Source: Ilumatobacter nonamiensis YM16-303 (lineage in GTDB: Bacteria; Actinomycetota; Acidimicrobiia; Acidimicrobiales; Ilumatobacteraceae). Taken from it: a DNA stretch of 36,751 bases. Location of the stretch: positions 1 through 36,751 of the forward strand of contig NZ_BAOL01000084.1 in the NCBI RefSeq assembly GCF_000350145.1, written 5' to 3'. A model generated the notes under the pieces. That model was given only the letters and a program-made list of their open reading frames with translations, did not search any database and was not told the DNA's origin. This document shows positions 17,504 through 25,338 of the stretch, piece after piece. The position numbers were made by a program, and so were the translations under genes. Position 1 is the stretch's first letter. The number at the start of each line of letters is the position of its first letter.

Positions 17504-19135
17504 TCACTGCATCAACGTGTCGTTGTGCGCCTCGCGCAGGGTCTTCTTCGAGAACTTGCCGACGCTCGTCTTGGGCACCTCATCGATCCAGATGACACCC
17601 TTCGGGAGCTGCCACTTCGCCACCTTTCCCTCGAGGAACTCGATGATCGATTCCTCGCTCGGCTCCTCGCCGGGAACCCGGACGACGCAGGCGAGCGCAG
17701 CTTCTCCCCACTTGGGATGCGGCACTCCGATCACGGCCGCCTCGACAACCTGCGGGTGGGCCATGATCTCGTTCTCGAGTTCGACCGAGCTGATCCACTC
17801 ACCGCCGCTCTTGATGAGGTCCTTGGTGCGGTCCACGAGTCGGATCCGTCCGCGTTCGTCGACCGCTGCGACGTCGCCGGTCTTCAGCCAGCCGTCGTCG
17901 GTGAAGCTCTCCTTGCTGCGCGCGTCGTCGTAGTAGTCGGCGGCGATCCAGTTGCCACGGCACTGCAGTTCGCCGCTCGACTCGCCGTCCCACGGGATCG
18001 ACTCCATCGTCTCGGGGTCGACCACCCGGGCTTCGACGCCGAACGAGATGCGACCCACCTGGGTCCGCAGATCGGCCTGTTCCTCGACGGACAGCTCGGT
18101 CTGGTCGCCGTCGAGCCGGCACACCGACGCGATCGGGCTGGTCTCGGTCATCCCCCACGCCTGGAGGATCGGGAGGCCGAGTTGTTCGCGGTAGCCCTCG
18201 GACAGCGACTTCGGAACCGCCGACCCACCGCACGGGATCTCACGCAGTGCCGAGGTGTCACGCCCCTCGAGTTCGGGGAGCACCGCCATCCAGATCGTCG
18301 GAACGCCGGCAGCGACCGTGACCTTCTCGTCGACGACCAGGTTCGCGATCGCGGGACCGGACAGGTCGGGTCCCGGCATCACCAGCGACGCTCCGGTCGC
18401 GACCGCCGCATGGGCGAGGCCCCACGCGTTGGCGTGGAACATCGGCACCACCGGCAGGATCACGTCGGTCTCGCGGGCGCCGAGGCTGTCGGCCATCATC
18501 GCCCCCATCGTGTGCAGGTAGGTCGAGCGATGGCTGTACACCACACCCTTCGGGTTGCCGGTCGTGCCGCTCGTGTAACACATGCTCGCGGCCTGGTTCT
18601 CGTCGGTGATCTCGGGCCACTCGATCGGTTCCGCCGCGGCGAGCAACTCCTCGTAGTCGTGCACCTGCACGCCACCGTCGGCGAGCCCGTCGGGAATCTC
18701 ACCCTTGCCGTCGTCCATGATCACCAGGTGCCGCAGCCGCTCGAACGTCGGCATCAGCGGAGCGAGCAGGCCGAGCAGCGACTTGTCGGCGAAGATCACC
18801 TCGTCGTCGGCATGATTGACGATGTAGGTCAGCTGCTCCGGGAAGAGCCGGATGTTGAGCGTGTGGAGGACGCGGCCCGAACACGGAGCAGCGAAGTACA
18901 GCTCCAGGTGTCGGGCGGTGTTCCACGCGAACGTCGCGACCCGCCCGTCGGCCGTGATCCCGAGTGTGTCGAGCACGCTGCCGAGGCGACGCGTCCGCGC
19001 CGCCCAGTCGGCGTAGGTCGTTCGCTCCAGCCCGTCCCCGGTTGCGGTGACGATCGGTTTGTGACCGAAGTACTGCTCGGCCCGGCCGAACAAGTGCGTG
19101 ATCGTGAGTGGAATGTCTTGCATCAACCCCTGCAT
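17504..19135 (-). CDS. Acyl-CoA synthetase (AMP-forming; medium/long-chain fatty acid-CoA ligase)
   Basis: A 543-residue ANL-superfamily ligase that activates a carboxylic acid as acyl-AMP and transfers it to CoA. The phosphate loop is YTSGTTGNPKG (187-197). Further motifs are QAWGMTETSP, GWLKTGDVAAVDE, the hinge DRTKDLIKSGGEWISSVELE and the C-terminal acyl-adenylation lysine K527 in PKTSVGKFSKK. The sequence around HTLNIRLFPEQLTYIVNHADDEV and the SVELE region is typical of the fatty-acyl group that includes AlkK-like enzymes. Chain length cannot be set by eye. The ATG at 19133-19135 follows TACGTT by eight bases, whereas 12 bases downstream there is a second possible ATG. It is divergent from a membrane protein gene 42 bases away. 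Confidence 0.93.
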   Translation of the reverse strand: MQGLMQDIPLTITHLFGRAEQYFGHKPIVTATGDGLERTTYADWAARTRRLGSVLDTLGITADGRVATFAWNTARHLELYFAAPCSGRVLHTLNIRLFPEQLTYIVNHADDEVIFADKSLLGLLAPLMPTFERLRHLVIMDDGKGEIPDGLADGGVQVHDYEELLAAAEPIEWPEITDENQAASMCYTSGTTGNPKGVVYSHRSTYLHTMGAMMADSLGARETDVILPVVPMFHANAWGLAHAAVATGASLVMPGPDLSGPAIANLVVDEKVTVAAGVPTIWMAVLPELEGRDTSALREIPCGGSAVPKSLSEGYREQLGLPILQAWGMTETSPIASVCRLDGDQTELSVEEQADLRTQVGRISFGVEARVVDPETMESIPWDGESSGELQCRGNWIAADYYDDARSKESFTDDGWLKTGDVAAVDERGRIRLVDRTKDLIKSGGEWISSVELENEIMAHPQVVEAAVIGVPHPKWGEAALACVVRVPGEEPSEESIIEFLEGKVAKWQLPKGVIWIDEVPKTSVGKFSKKTLREAHNDTLMQ

Positions 19136-19143
19136 GGCCGCCG

Positions 19144-19149
19144 AACGTA
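19144..19149 (-). promoter_or_regulatory. -10-like TACGTT of the acyl-CoA synthetase gene
   Basis: TACGTT on the minus strand lies eight bases before ATG 19135. The divergent -10-like element for the plus-strand gene is only 13 bases away (19163-19168). Confidence 0.4.
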
Positions 19150-19162
19150 GCGCATCTCGCGT

Positions 19163-19168
19163 TACCGT
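19163..19168 (+). promoter_or_regulatory. -10-like TACCGT of the divergent membrane protein gene
   Basis: TACCGT is three bases before ATG 19172 and nine before the in-frame GTG 19178. The spacing seen at other genes favours GTG 19178. Confidence 0.35.
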
Positions 19169-19177
19169 CGAATGCTC

Positions 19178-19858
19178 GTGAGCGACCCCGGCCCCGAACT
19201 TCCCGACCCCGTGGGGCCGCCCGTGTCGACCGCACCCGTCGCCGACCGGCATCAGCCGCCGCGGTGGGCCCCATTGACGCTGCTGGCGTTCTTCGTCCTG
19301 CTGATCGGCACGAATCTCGCGAACGCCATGTGGGCCACGCTCGTCGACAACGAAACGCCCAATCCCGACCTGCTGCTCGTGCTGTCGTCGCGCAACCGGT
19401 ACCTCGCCGGAGCACTCGGCGCCGGAATCTCGATCCCGGCGTTCGTGCTGATCGCGTGTGCTCGGATCTCGGCCGCGTTCATCGTGTGTCACCTGATCGG
19501 ACGTGCCTACTCCCACCAGGCGACCGGGTGGTTCAAGAAGTACCTCGGTTTCACCGACGAAACGGAGGTGGCGTTCGACCGCGGCTTCGAGAAGGCCGAG
19601 TGGGCGCTGATCCCGTTCTTCGCCGGGTCGAACATCGTGGCCGTACTCACCGGAGTCCGTCAGACGCCGCCGATCAAGCTCGGGGTGCTCTTGGCCATCG
19701 GGATCGCCGGCCGCCTGCTTCTGATCTGGTGGCTCGCCCGGTTCTTCGAGGACCAGCTCGACGCCGTGCTCGACTTCACGACCCGCTACCAGTGGTGGGT
19801 GCTCGGGATCTCGATCCTGAGCGTCGTGCTGATCAACCTGCGCAACCTGCGGCGCTGA
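19178..19858 (+). CDS. Integral membrane protein, possibly VTT/DedA-related
   Basis: A 226-residue protein with a Pro-rich N-terminus and about four or five hydrophobic segments (near TLLAFFVLLIGTNLANAM, ALGAGISIPAFVLIACARIS, IPFFAGSNIVAVLTGV, LGVLLAIGIAGRLLLIWWLA and WWVLGISILSVVLI). The stretch PFFAGSNIVAVLTGVRQTPP followed by a Gly-Arg helix vaguely recalls the DedA/VTT fold, where a re-entrant loop and helix transport lipids. The similarity is weak and I would not name it. An acyl-CoA synthetase is divergently encoded, so a lipid-related role is conceivable. An ATG six bases upstream is the alternative start. Confidence 0.75.
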   Translation: MSDPGPELPDPVGPPVSTAPVADRHQPPRWAPLTLLAFFVLLIGTNLANAMWATLVDNETPNPDLLLVLSSRNRYLAGALGAGISIPAFVLIACARISAAFIVCHLIGRAYSHQATGWFKKYLGFTDETEVAFDRGFEKAEWALIPFFAGSNIVAVLTGVRQTPPIKLGVLLAIGIAGRLLLIWWLARFFEDQLDAVLDFTTRYQWWVLGISILSVVLINLRNLRR

Positions 19859-19899
19859 ATGCGTTCCCTCTGCGTTGGCGGCGTGCGCCGCCGGGGTCG

Positions 19900-19905
19900 T
19901 AGGGT
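19900..19905 (+). promoter_or_regulatory. -10-like TAGGGT of tpx
   Basis: TAGGGT is six bases before the tpx ATG (spacer GCGGGG). The spacer could also be read as a poor ribosome site, but its spacing to the ATG is zero. Confidence 0.4.
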
Positions 19906-19911
19906 GCGGGG

Positions 19912-20406
19912 ATGGCTGAAGTCACTCTGGGGGGCAACCCCGTCAACACGTCCGGCGATCTCCCCGAGGTCGGCGGCTCCGCTCCCTCGTTCACCCTGGT
20001 CGGCAACGACCTCGGTGAAGTGGCGAGTTCGAGCTTCGAGGGCAAGAACCTGATCCTGAACATCTTCCCCTCGGTCGACACACCCACCTGTGCCACCAGT
20101 GTCCGCACGTTCAACGAACGTGCGGCCGGACTCGACAACACCACCGTGCTCTGCGTGTCGGCAGACCTGCCGTTCGCGCAGGGTCGTTTCTGCGGCGCCG
20201 AGGGCATCGAGAACGTGTCGACGGCTTCCACGTTCCGCTCCTCGTTCGGTGATGACTTCGGCGTGACGCTGACCGACGGCGCACTCGCCGGCGTGCTCGC
20301 CCGAGCGGTCGTCGTCGTGGGGCCCGACGGTTCGGTGAAGCACACCGAGCTGGTCTCCGAGATCGCGCAGGAACCCGACTACGACGCCGCCCTCGGCGCG
20401 CTGTAA
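19912..20406 (+). CDS. tpx: Thiol peroxidase (atypical 2-Cys peroxiredoxin)
   Basis: A 164-residue cytoplasmic peroxiredoxin that reduces hydrogen peroxide and alkyl hydroperoxides with thioredoxin. The peroxidatic cysteine is C60 in [14 protein letters not shown], and the resolving cysteine is C94 in [10 protein letters not shown]. Both match the E. coli Tpx pair (61 and 95). The length is that of the family, and the N-terminal [22 protein letters not shown] is characteristic. It is a single gene on the plus strand, convergent with the GH18 gene, with a large inverted repeat between them. An oxidative-stress regulator site is not visible in the short upstream region. Confidence 0.97.
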   Translation: MAEVTLGGNPVNTSGDLPEVGGSAPSFTLVGNDLGEVASSSFEGKNLILNIFPSVDTPTCATSVRTFNERAAGLDNTTVLCVSADLPFAQGRFCGAEGIENVSTASTFRSSFGDDFGVTLTDGALAGVLARAVVVVGPDGSVKHTELVSEIAQEPDYDAALGAL

Positions 20407-20441
20407 TCACATCCGGGGTGCCGCGGTTCGGTTGACCCGTT

Positions 20442-20493
20442 CCGTTCGTGTGACCGAAAGCGACAACGGACGCGGATTCGGTCACACGAACGG
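20442..20493. terminator. Perfect 17-bp inverted repeat between convergent tpx and GH18 genes
   Basis: Arms 20442-20458 and 20477-20493 are perfect reverse complements (CCGTTCGTGTGACCGAA against its complement) with an 18-base loop. It lies 36 bases after the tpx stop and 15 bases before the GH18 stop. This would fold on RNA from either strand, and the likeliest use is a shared bidirectional terminator. There is no T-tract on either side, so a protein-binding or RNA-stability role remains possible. Confidence 0.65.
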
Positions 20494-20507
20494 CCGGATG
20501 ACGACGC

Positions 20508-21797
20508 TCAGCTGTCGACCACGGATGCGAGTTCGGTCCACACCTGTTCGTCGTCGAACCCGAATGCCCAGAGCGACGCTCCACCCAGCGCCTCGTCGAC
20601 CGCGATCTGCATCCGCAGTCGGGCTCCCGACGCGTCGACGTAGTGGACGGTGCGACTCTGGACGCACGTGGTCTCGCCGTCGGTGAACTCGATCGCGTAG
20701 TCGAACGTCGACTCACCGGTCACGGGGTCGAAGATCGGGACGCCCGAGCGCCGCGCGACCAGATCGTCGATCGTGCGCAGGTTGGTCGATGTGACCCCGT
20801 CCAGTTCGGTGCCCTCGGGGCAGTCCCCCGACACGCCGGTCGGCCAGTTCCGTCCGTAGATCGGCACCCCGAGCACGACCTGTTCGGCCGGGACTCCCGC
20901 CTCCAGCGCGCCGTCGACCGACCGCTGGACGAAGTCGAGCGGGGCGATCGGACCCGGCTCACCGACGGAGAAGTCGTAGGCCATGATCCGGATCCGATCC
21001 ACGTGGGCAGCGATCGCGCCATGGTCATAGACCCAGAAGCCGCTGTTCGACGTCCTGCCATCGTCGTAGACCGGTGGGATGCTGACCGTCAACGTGCGCC
21101 CGGATGCATGGAGTTCGTCACCGAGTTGCTCGACGAACGCCACCCAGTTCGGTCGGGTGGTCGCCCAGGTGTCGGAACCATCAGCGAACGCGAACTGTTC
21201 GTAGTCGAGGTCGATTCCGTCGAAGTCGCCCTCCTCGGCGAACTCCAGGATGGCCTCGACATGACGAGTCCGGGTGTCGGAATCGGCGAGGATCGCGGCC
21301 ATCTCCCCGGCCGGCAGCGCATCGACGATCGACGGCACGACCTCGGCGCCCGAGGACCGGAGCAGCTCCATGAACTCGTCCGCCGTTGCCACGTCGACGT
21401 TCGGGTCGAGGCCGATCGCTTCGACCCCCGTCGCGCCGTACCAGAACGGTGAGATGTCGCGCATCTCCCCCACCCGGTCCATCCGTGATTCGGTGACGTC
21501 GTCGAGCGTCCAGTACGGCATCCACGCGTCCAGCGGAATCGGGTTGTCGCTCGTCGGCTCATCGTCCGGTCCGCTGATCACGATGCCCGCCACGATGGTG
21601 ACGGCGATCAGGGCGACCGCAGCGAGCAGCGCTCCACGAGAGGGTCCGAACCGCCGCCAGGGAGAGGAGTCTGCTCCGGCCGCAGGTGGCGCAGCGTGGT
21701 CGGCCGACCCGGCGTCGTGCGTGTCGGCGCCGGTGTCGCCCTGAGTGGGGACGAGCAGCGGATCACCGGTCGGCGTGGCGTCGGCAGTGTCGTCCAC
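20508..21797 (-). CDS. Membrane-anchored glycoside hydrolase family 18 protein
   Basis: A 429-residue protein. A short Asp/Thr/Ala-rich cytoplasmic N-terminus precedes one membrane helix (about 55-75), with the rest outside. The GH18 barrel starts at AWMPYWTLDD and carries the catalytic DxxDxDxE as D193, D196, D198 and E200 (FDGIDLDYEQF). It also has IRIMAYDFSVGEPGPIAPLDFV (read in parts), VVLGVPIYGRNWP and the closing ALGGASLWAFGFDD. Family 18 includes chitinases and spore or cell-wall N-acetylglucosaminidases. The general layout resembles YaaH-type wall hydrolases, without LysM domains. The start GTG (21795-21797) lies eight bases after the dapB stop, so it is probably co-transcribed. Wall peptidoglycan is the likely substrate. 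Confidence 0.88.
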   Translation of the reverse strand: MDDTADATPTGDPLLVPTQGDTGADTHDAGSADHAAPPAAGADSSPWRRFGPSRGALLAAVALIAVTIVAGIVISGPDDEPTSDNPIPLDAWMPYWTLDDVTESRMDRVGEMRDISPFWYGATGVEAIGLDPNVDVATADEFMELLRSSGAEVVPSIVDALPAGEMAAILADSDTRTRHVEAILEFAEEGDFDGIDLDYEQFAFADGSDTWATTRPNWVAFVEQLGDELHASGRTLTVSIPPVYDDGRTSNSGFWVYDHGAIAAHVDRIRIMAYDFSVGEPGPIAPLDFVQRSVDGALEAGVPAEQVVLGVPIYGRNWPTGVSGDCPEGTELDGVTSTNLRTIDDLVARRSGVPIFDPVTGESTFDYAIEFTDGETTCVQSRTVHYVDASGARLRMQIAVDEALGGASLWAFGFDDEQVWTELASVVDS

Positions 21798-21805
21798 GGA
21801 TGAGT

Positions 21806-22576
21806 TCAGTCGAGGAACGGATCGAGGCTGAGCGTCAGACCGGGGTGCTCGGCGATCGTCCGGCACGCGAGCACGACACCGGGCATGAAACTCGACCGGT
21901 CGTAGCTGTCCTGGCGGATCGTGATCGTCTGGCCCTCCGCTCCGAGGATGACCTCCTGATGCGCCACCATGCCGTGCATTCGCACCGCGTGAGCACGGAT
22001 GTTGCGCGGGCCGGCCCCTCCCCGGGCGCCGGGATAGACCTCGTGCTGCGTCGGATCGTCGCGGAAGTCGGTCTCGCGTGCGGCGGCCATCCGCTCGATC
22101 GTCTTCACGGCCGTTCCCGACGGGGCGTCGACCTTGCGGGTGTGGTGCAGTTCGATCACCTCGGCGGTGTCGAACCACGGTGCGGCCATCTCGGCGAATC
22201 GCATCATCAGAACCGCGGAGATCGCGAAGTTCGGAGCGATCAGGCAGTGGGGCGCACCGTTGCCCGTGAACGCGGACTCGAACGTGGCGAGGTCGTCATC
22301 GCCGAAGCCCGTGGTGCCGACGACCGCGTGGATCCCGTGCTCTGCCAGCCACGGCAACGTGGTTCGAGCCGCGGCGGCGACGGTGAAGTCGACCACGACG
22401 TCGCACTCGGCTGCGGTGAATTCGTCGAGCCGGGTTGCGAGTTCGACACCCTCGATCGTCTCGCCGTCCGATTCACGATCGACGGCGGCGACGAAAACGA
22501 GATCGGGGTCAGCGGCGACCGCAGCACAGACGGTTCGACCCATCTGTCCGGCAGCGCCGTTGACCCCGACTCTCAT
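21806..22576 (-). CDS. dapB: 4-hydroxy-tetrahydrodipicolinate reductase
   Basis: A 256-residue enzyme of diaminopimelate/lysine synthesis. The NAD(P)H loop is GVNGAAGQMG (4-13), VVDFTVAAA follows, and the active site is H144, H145 and K148 in ELHHTRKVDAPSGTA (142-156). The length is normal. It is followed after eight bases by the GH18 wall hydrolase gene, so both cell-wall-linked functions may share a message. GGGAGG, 11 bases before the ATG, is the ribosome site, and the spacing is long. A 16-bp imperfect hairpin lies immediately before it. dapA sits elsewhere with rnj. Confidence 0.96.
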   Translation of the reverse strand: MRVGVNGAAGQMGRTVCAAVAADPDLVFVAAVDRESDGETIEGVELATRLDEFTAAECDVVVDFTVAAAARTTLPWLAEHGIHAVVGTTGFGDDDLATFESAFTGNGAPHCLIAPNFAISAVLMMRFAEMAAPWFDTAEVIELHHTRKVDAPSGTAVKTIERMAAARETDFRDDPTQHEVYPGARGGAGPRNIRAHAVRMHGMVAHQEVILGAEGQTITIRQDSYDRSSFMPGVVLACRTIAEHPGLTLSLDPFLD

Positions 22577-22587
22577 GTGATTGCCAT

Positions 22588-22593
22588 CCTCCC
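22588..22593 (-). promoter_or_regulatory. Shine-Dalgarno GGGAGG of dapB
   Basis: GGGAGG on the minus strand lies 11 bases before the ATG. This is longer than ideal and directly follows the hairpin at 22597-22629, so the site's access could depend on it. Confidence 0.5.
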
Positions 22594-22596
22594 AGA

Positions 22597-22629
22597 AATG
22601 TCAGTTGGCGCCTGGCACCAACGGACATT
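22597..22629 (-). terminator. Imperfect 16-bp hairpin between pnp and dapB
   Basis: AATGTC-GTTGG-GCC arms at 22597-22612 and 22614-22629 pair at 14 of 16 positions around a central base. The minus-strand transcript continues as TTTCTGGGAGG. The hairpin starts nine bases after the pnp stop codon and ends three bases before the dapB ribosome site. It may stop transcription after pnp or partly attenuate into dapB. Confidence 0.5.
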
Positions 22630-22637
22630 TTCAGGGA

Positions 22638-25088
22638 TCAGCGGTGACGGCGACGGCTTCCGCCGCGCTTGTTGCCACCGTCGCGGTCGGCACGGGGACG
22701 ATCGCTCTTCGGGCCGAGATCGCCGAGTTCGTCGGCGAGCTCCGCGTCGAAGCTCTCCTCGAAGCTGACCTCGACGATGTCGGAGTCGTTCGAATCGGAG
22801 CCGTTCGAGCTCGTGTCGTTCCGGTCGTCACGATCACGACGGGGCGCACGCTCGCGCCGCGGAGCGTCGTCGGAACCGGAGTTGCCGCCGCTTTCCCCGT
22901 CGCCACCGAGCGGGCTGGTCGGCGTGAGGCTGACCTTGCCCTTGTCGTCGATCTCGTCGACCTTGACCTCGAGCTCCTGACCCAGTTCGAGCACGTCCTC
23001 GACGGCGCTGATCCGGCGTCCGCCACCCATCTTCGAGATGTGGACGAGACCGTCACGGCCCGGGAGGATGTTCACGAACGCACCGAACTTGGTGATGTTC
23101 ACGACTCGGCCGTTGTAGACCTTGTCGAGCTCGGCCTTCGGCGGGTCGACGATGTTGAGGATCGCCGTCTTGGCCTCCTCCATCCGCCACGCCTCGACCG
23201 CACCGATGGTGACGATGCCGCGGGCTCCGTCGTCGTCGACGCCGATGTCGGCTCCGGTCTCCTGCTGGATCGTGTTGATGATCTTGCCCTTCGGGCCGAT
23301 CACTTCGCCGACCTTGTCGAGCGGGATGTAGATCGTGGAGATCTTCGGCGCCGTCTCGGCGATCTCGGAGCGGGTCTCCGGGATCGCCTCGTTCATGACG
23401 TCGAGGATCGCCAGGCGGGCTTCACGAGCCTGCGCCAGCGCGTCGGACAGAACGTCGGCGGGGATGCCGTCGATCTTGGTGTCGAGCTGCAACGCGGTGA
23501 TCGCGTCGATCGTGCCGGCGACCTTGAAGTCCATGTCGCCCATGGCGTCTTCCGCACCGAGGATGTCGGTGAGGGTGACGTACTTGCCGTCTTCGTGGAT
23601 GAGGCCCATGGCGATGCCGGAGACGTGGCTCCGGACCGGCACACCGGCGTCCATCAGCGAAAGGCTGGACGAGCACACCGAGCCCATCGAGGTGGAGCCG
23701 TTGGAGGCCATCACCTCGGAGACGAGGCGCAACGTGTACGCGAAGTCTTCCTGGTTCGGGATGACGGGCAGCACCGCACGGGCGGCGAGCGCTCCGTGGC
23801 CGATCTCGCGACGCTTCGGCGAACCGACGCGGCCGGTCTCGCCGTTGGCCCACGGCGGCATGTTGTAGTGGTGCAGGTAGCGCTTCTCGTTGTTCGGCGA
23901 GAGCGAGTCGATCATCTGGTTCATCCGCGGCATCGCCAGCGTCAGAACGTTCATGACCTGGGTCTCGCCACGCTGGAACAGACCGGAACCGTGCGCGCTC
24001 GGGAGCACGCCGACTTCGGCGCTGATCTCACGCAGGTCGGCCGGGGCACGACCGTCGATGCGGATGCCGTCGTCGAGGACGCGGCGACGCATGACCTTCT
24101 TCATCAGGCTGCGCACGGCTTCCTTCACCATCTTCTGCTGGTGCGGGAACTCTCCGTCGTCACCACAGAAGTGGGCGACTGCGTCGGCTGTGACGGCGTC
24201 GACGGCTTCGTTGCGCTCGGCCTTCGCCGAGATCGTGACGGCCGGCTTCATCGCCTCGGTCGAGAACTTCTCGACGGCGTCGAAGATCTCGGGGGTGTAG
24301 TCGAGGACCGGGGTCCAGGACATCTCCTCGATCGGGCCGTTGGTGGCGATGACGGACGCGAGCAGCTGACGCTGCAGCGCGATCGACTCCTTGATCCACA
24401 CCTTGCAGGCCTGGAGGCCGTCACCGAGGACTTCCTCGGTGACCTTCTTGGCGCCGTCGTCGTAGTAGTAGAACGCGTTCTCGGATCCACCGGCTTCGAC
24501 CATCATCACGGCGACGTCGCCGTCGTCGAGTTCACGGCCGGCCACGACCAGCTCGAAGGTGCCGTTCTCGGCCTCTTCGAAGGTGGGGTGCGGGATCCAT
24601 TCGCCCTCTTGGCTGTACGCCATGCGCACGGCGCCGAGCGGGCCGTCGAAGGGGATGCCGGAGATGACCAGCGCAGCCGAGGCGGCGTTGATCGACAGGA
24701 TGTCGTGCGGGTTGACCTGGTCGGCGCCGAGCACGGTCGTGACGACCTGGGTCTCGTTGCGGAAACCGTCGGGGAACGACGGGCGCAGCGGACGGTCGGT
24801 GAGGCGACACGTGAGGATCGCGTCCTCGGTCGGGCGACCTTCACGCCGGAAGAACGAGCCGGGGATCTTGCCGGCGGCGTACGCCCGCTCCTCGACATCG
24901 ACGGTCAGCGGGAAGAAGTCCATGCCCTCGCGGACATGCTTTGCCGAGTTGGCGGTGGTGAGGACCTTCGTCCCGGCGATCGATGCCACGACGGCACCCA
25001 TCGACTGGGGGGCGAGTTTGCCCGTTTCGAAGGTGAGTGTCTTGTCGGTCCCCGAGACGGGGCCGGACACGGAAATGGCTTCAGCCAT
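22638..25088 (-). CDS. pnp: Polyribonucleotide nucleotidyltransferase (PNPase)
   Basis: An 816-residue 3'-5' exoribonuclease that releases nucleoside diphosphates. Two RNase PH-like domains flank a helical domain. The KH domain (about 586-645) has GxxG at G598-G601 (VIGPKGKII), and the S1 domain is about 656-724 (YNGRVVNITKFGAFVNI). A long charged tail (about 725-816) rich in Arg, Asp and Ser follows, which is longer than in E. coli and probably disordered and RNA- or protein-binding. Active-site sequence SEVMASNGSTSMGS is intact. The ATG at 25086-25088 is chosen because AAAGGA lies six bases before it and the sequence upstream in frame has no PNPase character. It follows rpsO on the same strand. 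Confidence 0.97.
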   Translation of the reverse strand: MAEAISVSGPVSGTDKTLTFETGKLAPQSMGAVVASIAGTKVLTTANSAKHVREGMDFFPLTVDVEERAYAAGKIPGSFFRREGRPTEDAILTCRLTDRPLRPSFPDGFRNETQVVTTVLGADQVNPHDILSINAASAALVISGIPFDGPLGAVRMAYSQEGEWIPHPTFEEAENGTFELVVAGRELDDGDVAVMMVEAGGSENAFYYYDDGAKKVTEEVLGDGLQACKVWIKESIALQRQLLASVIATNGPIEEMSWTPVLDYTPEIFDAVEKFSTEAMKPAVTISAKAERNEAVDAVTADAVAHFCGDDGEFPHQQKMVKEAVRSLMKKVMRRRVLDDGIRIDGRAPADLREISAEVGVLPSAHGSGLFQRGETQVMNVLTLAMPRMNQMIDSLSPNNEKRYLHHYNMPPWANGETGRVGSPKRREIGHGALAARAVLPVIPNQEDFAYTLRLVSEVMASNGSTSMGSVCSSSLSLMDAGVPVRSHVSGIAMGLIHEDGKYVTLTDILGAEDAMGDMDFKVAGTIDAITALQLDTKIDGIPADVLSDALAQAREARLAILDVMNEAIPETRSEIAETAPKISTIYIPLDKVGEVIGPKGKIINTIQQETGADIGVDDDGARGIVTIGAVEAWRMEEAKTAILNIVDPPKAELDKVYNGRVVNITKFGAFVNILPGRDGLVHISKMGGGRRISAVEDVLELGQELEVKVDEIDDKGKVSLTPTSPLGGDGESGGNSGSDDAPRRERAPRRDRDDRNDTSSNGSDSNDSDIVEVSFEESFDAELADELGDLGPKSDRPRADRDGGNKRGGSRRRHR

Positions 25089-25094
25089 GTTGAT

Positions 25095-25100
25095 TCCTTT
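25095..25100 (-). promoter_or_regulatory. Shine-Dalgarno AAAGGA of pnp
   Basis: AAAGGA on the minus strand lies six bases before the ATG and decides the start. The hairpin at 25105-25125 ends four bases before it. Confidence 0.6.
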
Positions 25101-25104
25101 CAAA

Positions 25105-25125
25105 CACGCAGCACCCTGCCGCGTG
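25105..25125 (-). promoter_or_regulatory. Hairpin directly upstream of the pnp ribosome site
   Basis: CACGCGGCA-ggg-TGCTGCGTG on the transcript pairs at eight of nine positions around a three-base loop. It sits right before the Shine-Dalgarno. PNPase messages are often autoregulated through a leader hairpin, so a role of that kind is plausible but inferred. Confidence 0.35.
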
Positions 25126-25247
25126 GCTTCTGAAGGAGAATCAGTGGCCGGTTCCCAGTTGGTCACCCCGAGATCTACAGCCAGACAAAGAGGACTCCGC
25201 ACAGCATCTCGGAGTCAGCAACCGGCAACCAGCGCCTGGAACTCCGT

Positions 25248-25264
25248 GACCGGACGTTCCGGTC
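25248..25264. repeat. Inverted repeat in the rpsO-pnp gap
   Basis: GACCGGA-cgt-TCCGGTC is a perfect 7-bp stem with a three-base loop. The 25089-25338 gap (250 bases) holds this, the hairpin before pnp, and a terminator-like hairpin after rpsO. A TACACT (25271-25276, minus) could be a -10 for a separate pnp promoter, but I see no matching -35. Confidence 0.4.
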
Positions 25265-25313
25265 CAGGACAGTGTACCGGGCGCGAGACCTTCTCGTTGT
25301 GGAACGCGTGTCA

Positions 25314-25333
25314 ACGGGGGGTCAGACCCCCGT
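25314..25333 (-). terminator. Hairpin just after rpsO
   Basis: ACGGGGG and CCCCCGT form a 7-bp G-C-rich stem with a six-base loop, starting five bases after the rpsO stop. No T-tract follows; it may be a partial terminator or processing site between rpsO and pnp. Confidence 0.4.
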
Positions 25334-25338
25334 CGAGA

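Noticed and set aside
22581-25133. An 850-codon open frame antisense to pnp, and a similar 560-codon one antisense to rnj/dapA
   Set aside because: These are typical of high-GC DNA, where the opposite frame is rarely interrupted. The encoded sequences are full of Arg, His and Asp, match no family and lack ribosome sites.
25089-25338. A riboswitch or small RNA in the rpsO-pnp gap
   Set aside because: Only short inverted repeats are visible; none of the known riboswitch cores can be found, and the TACACT has no matching -35.
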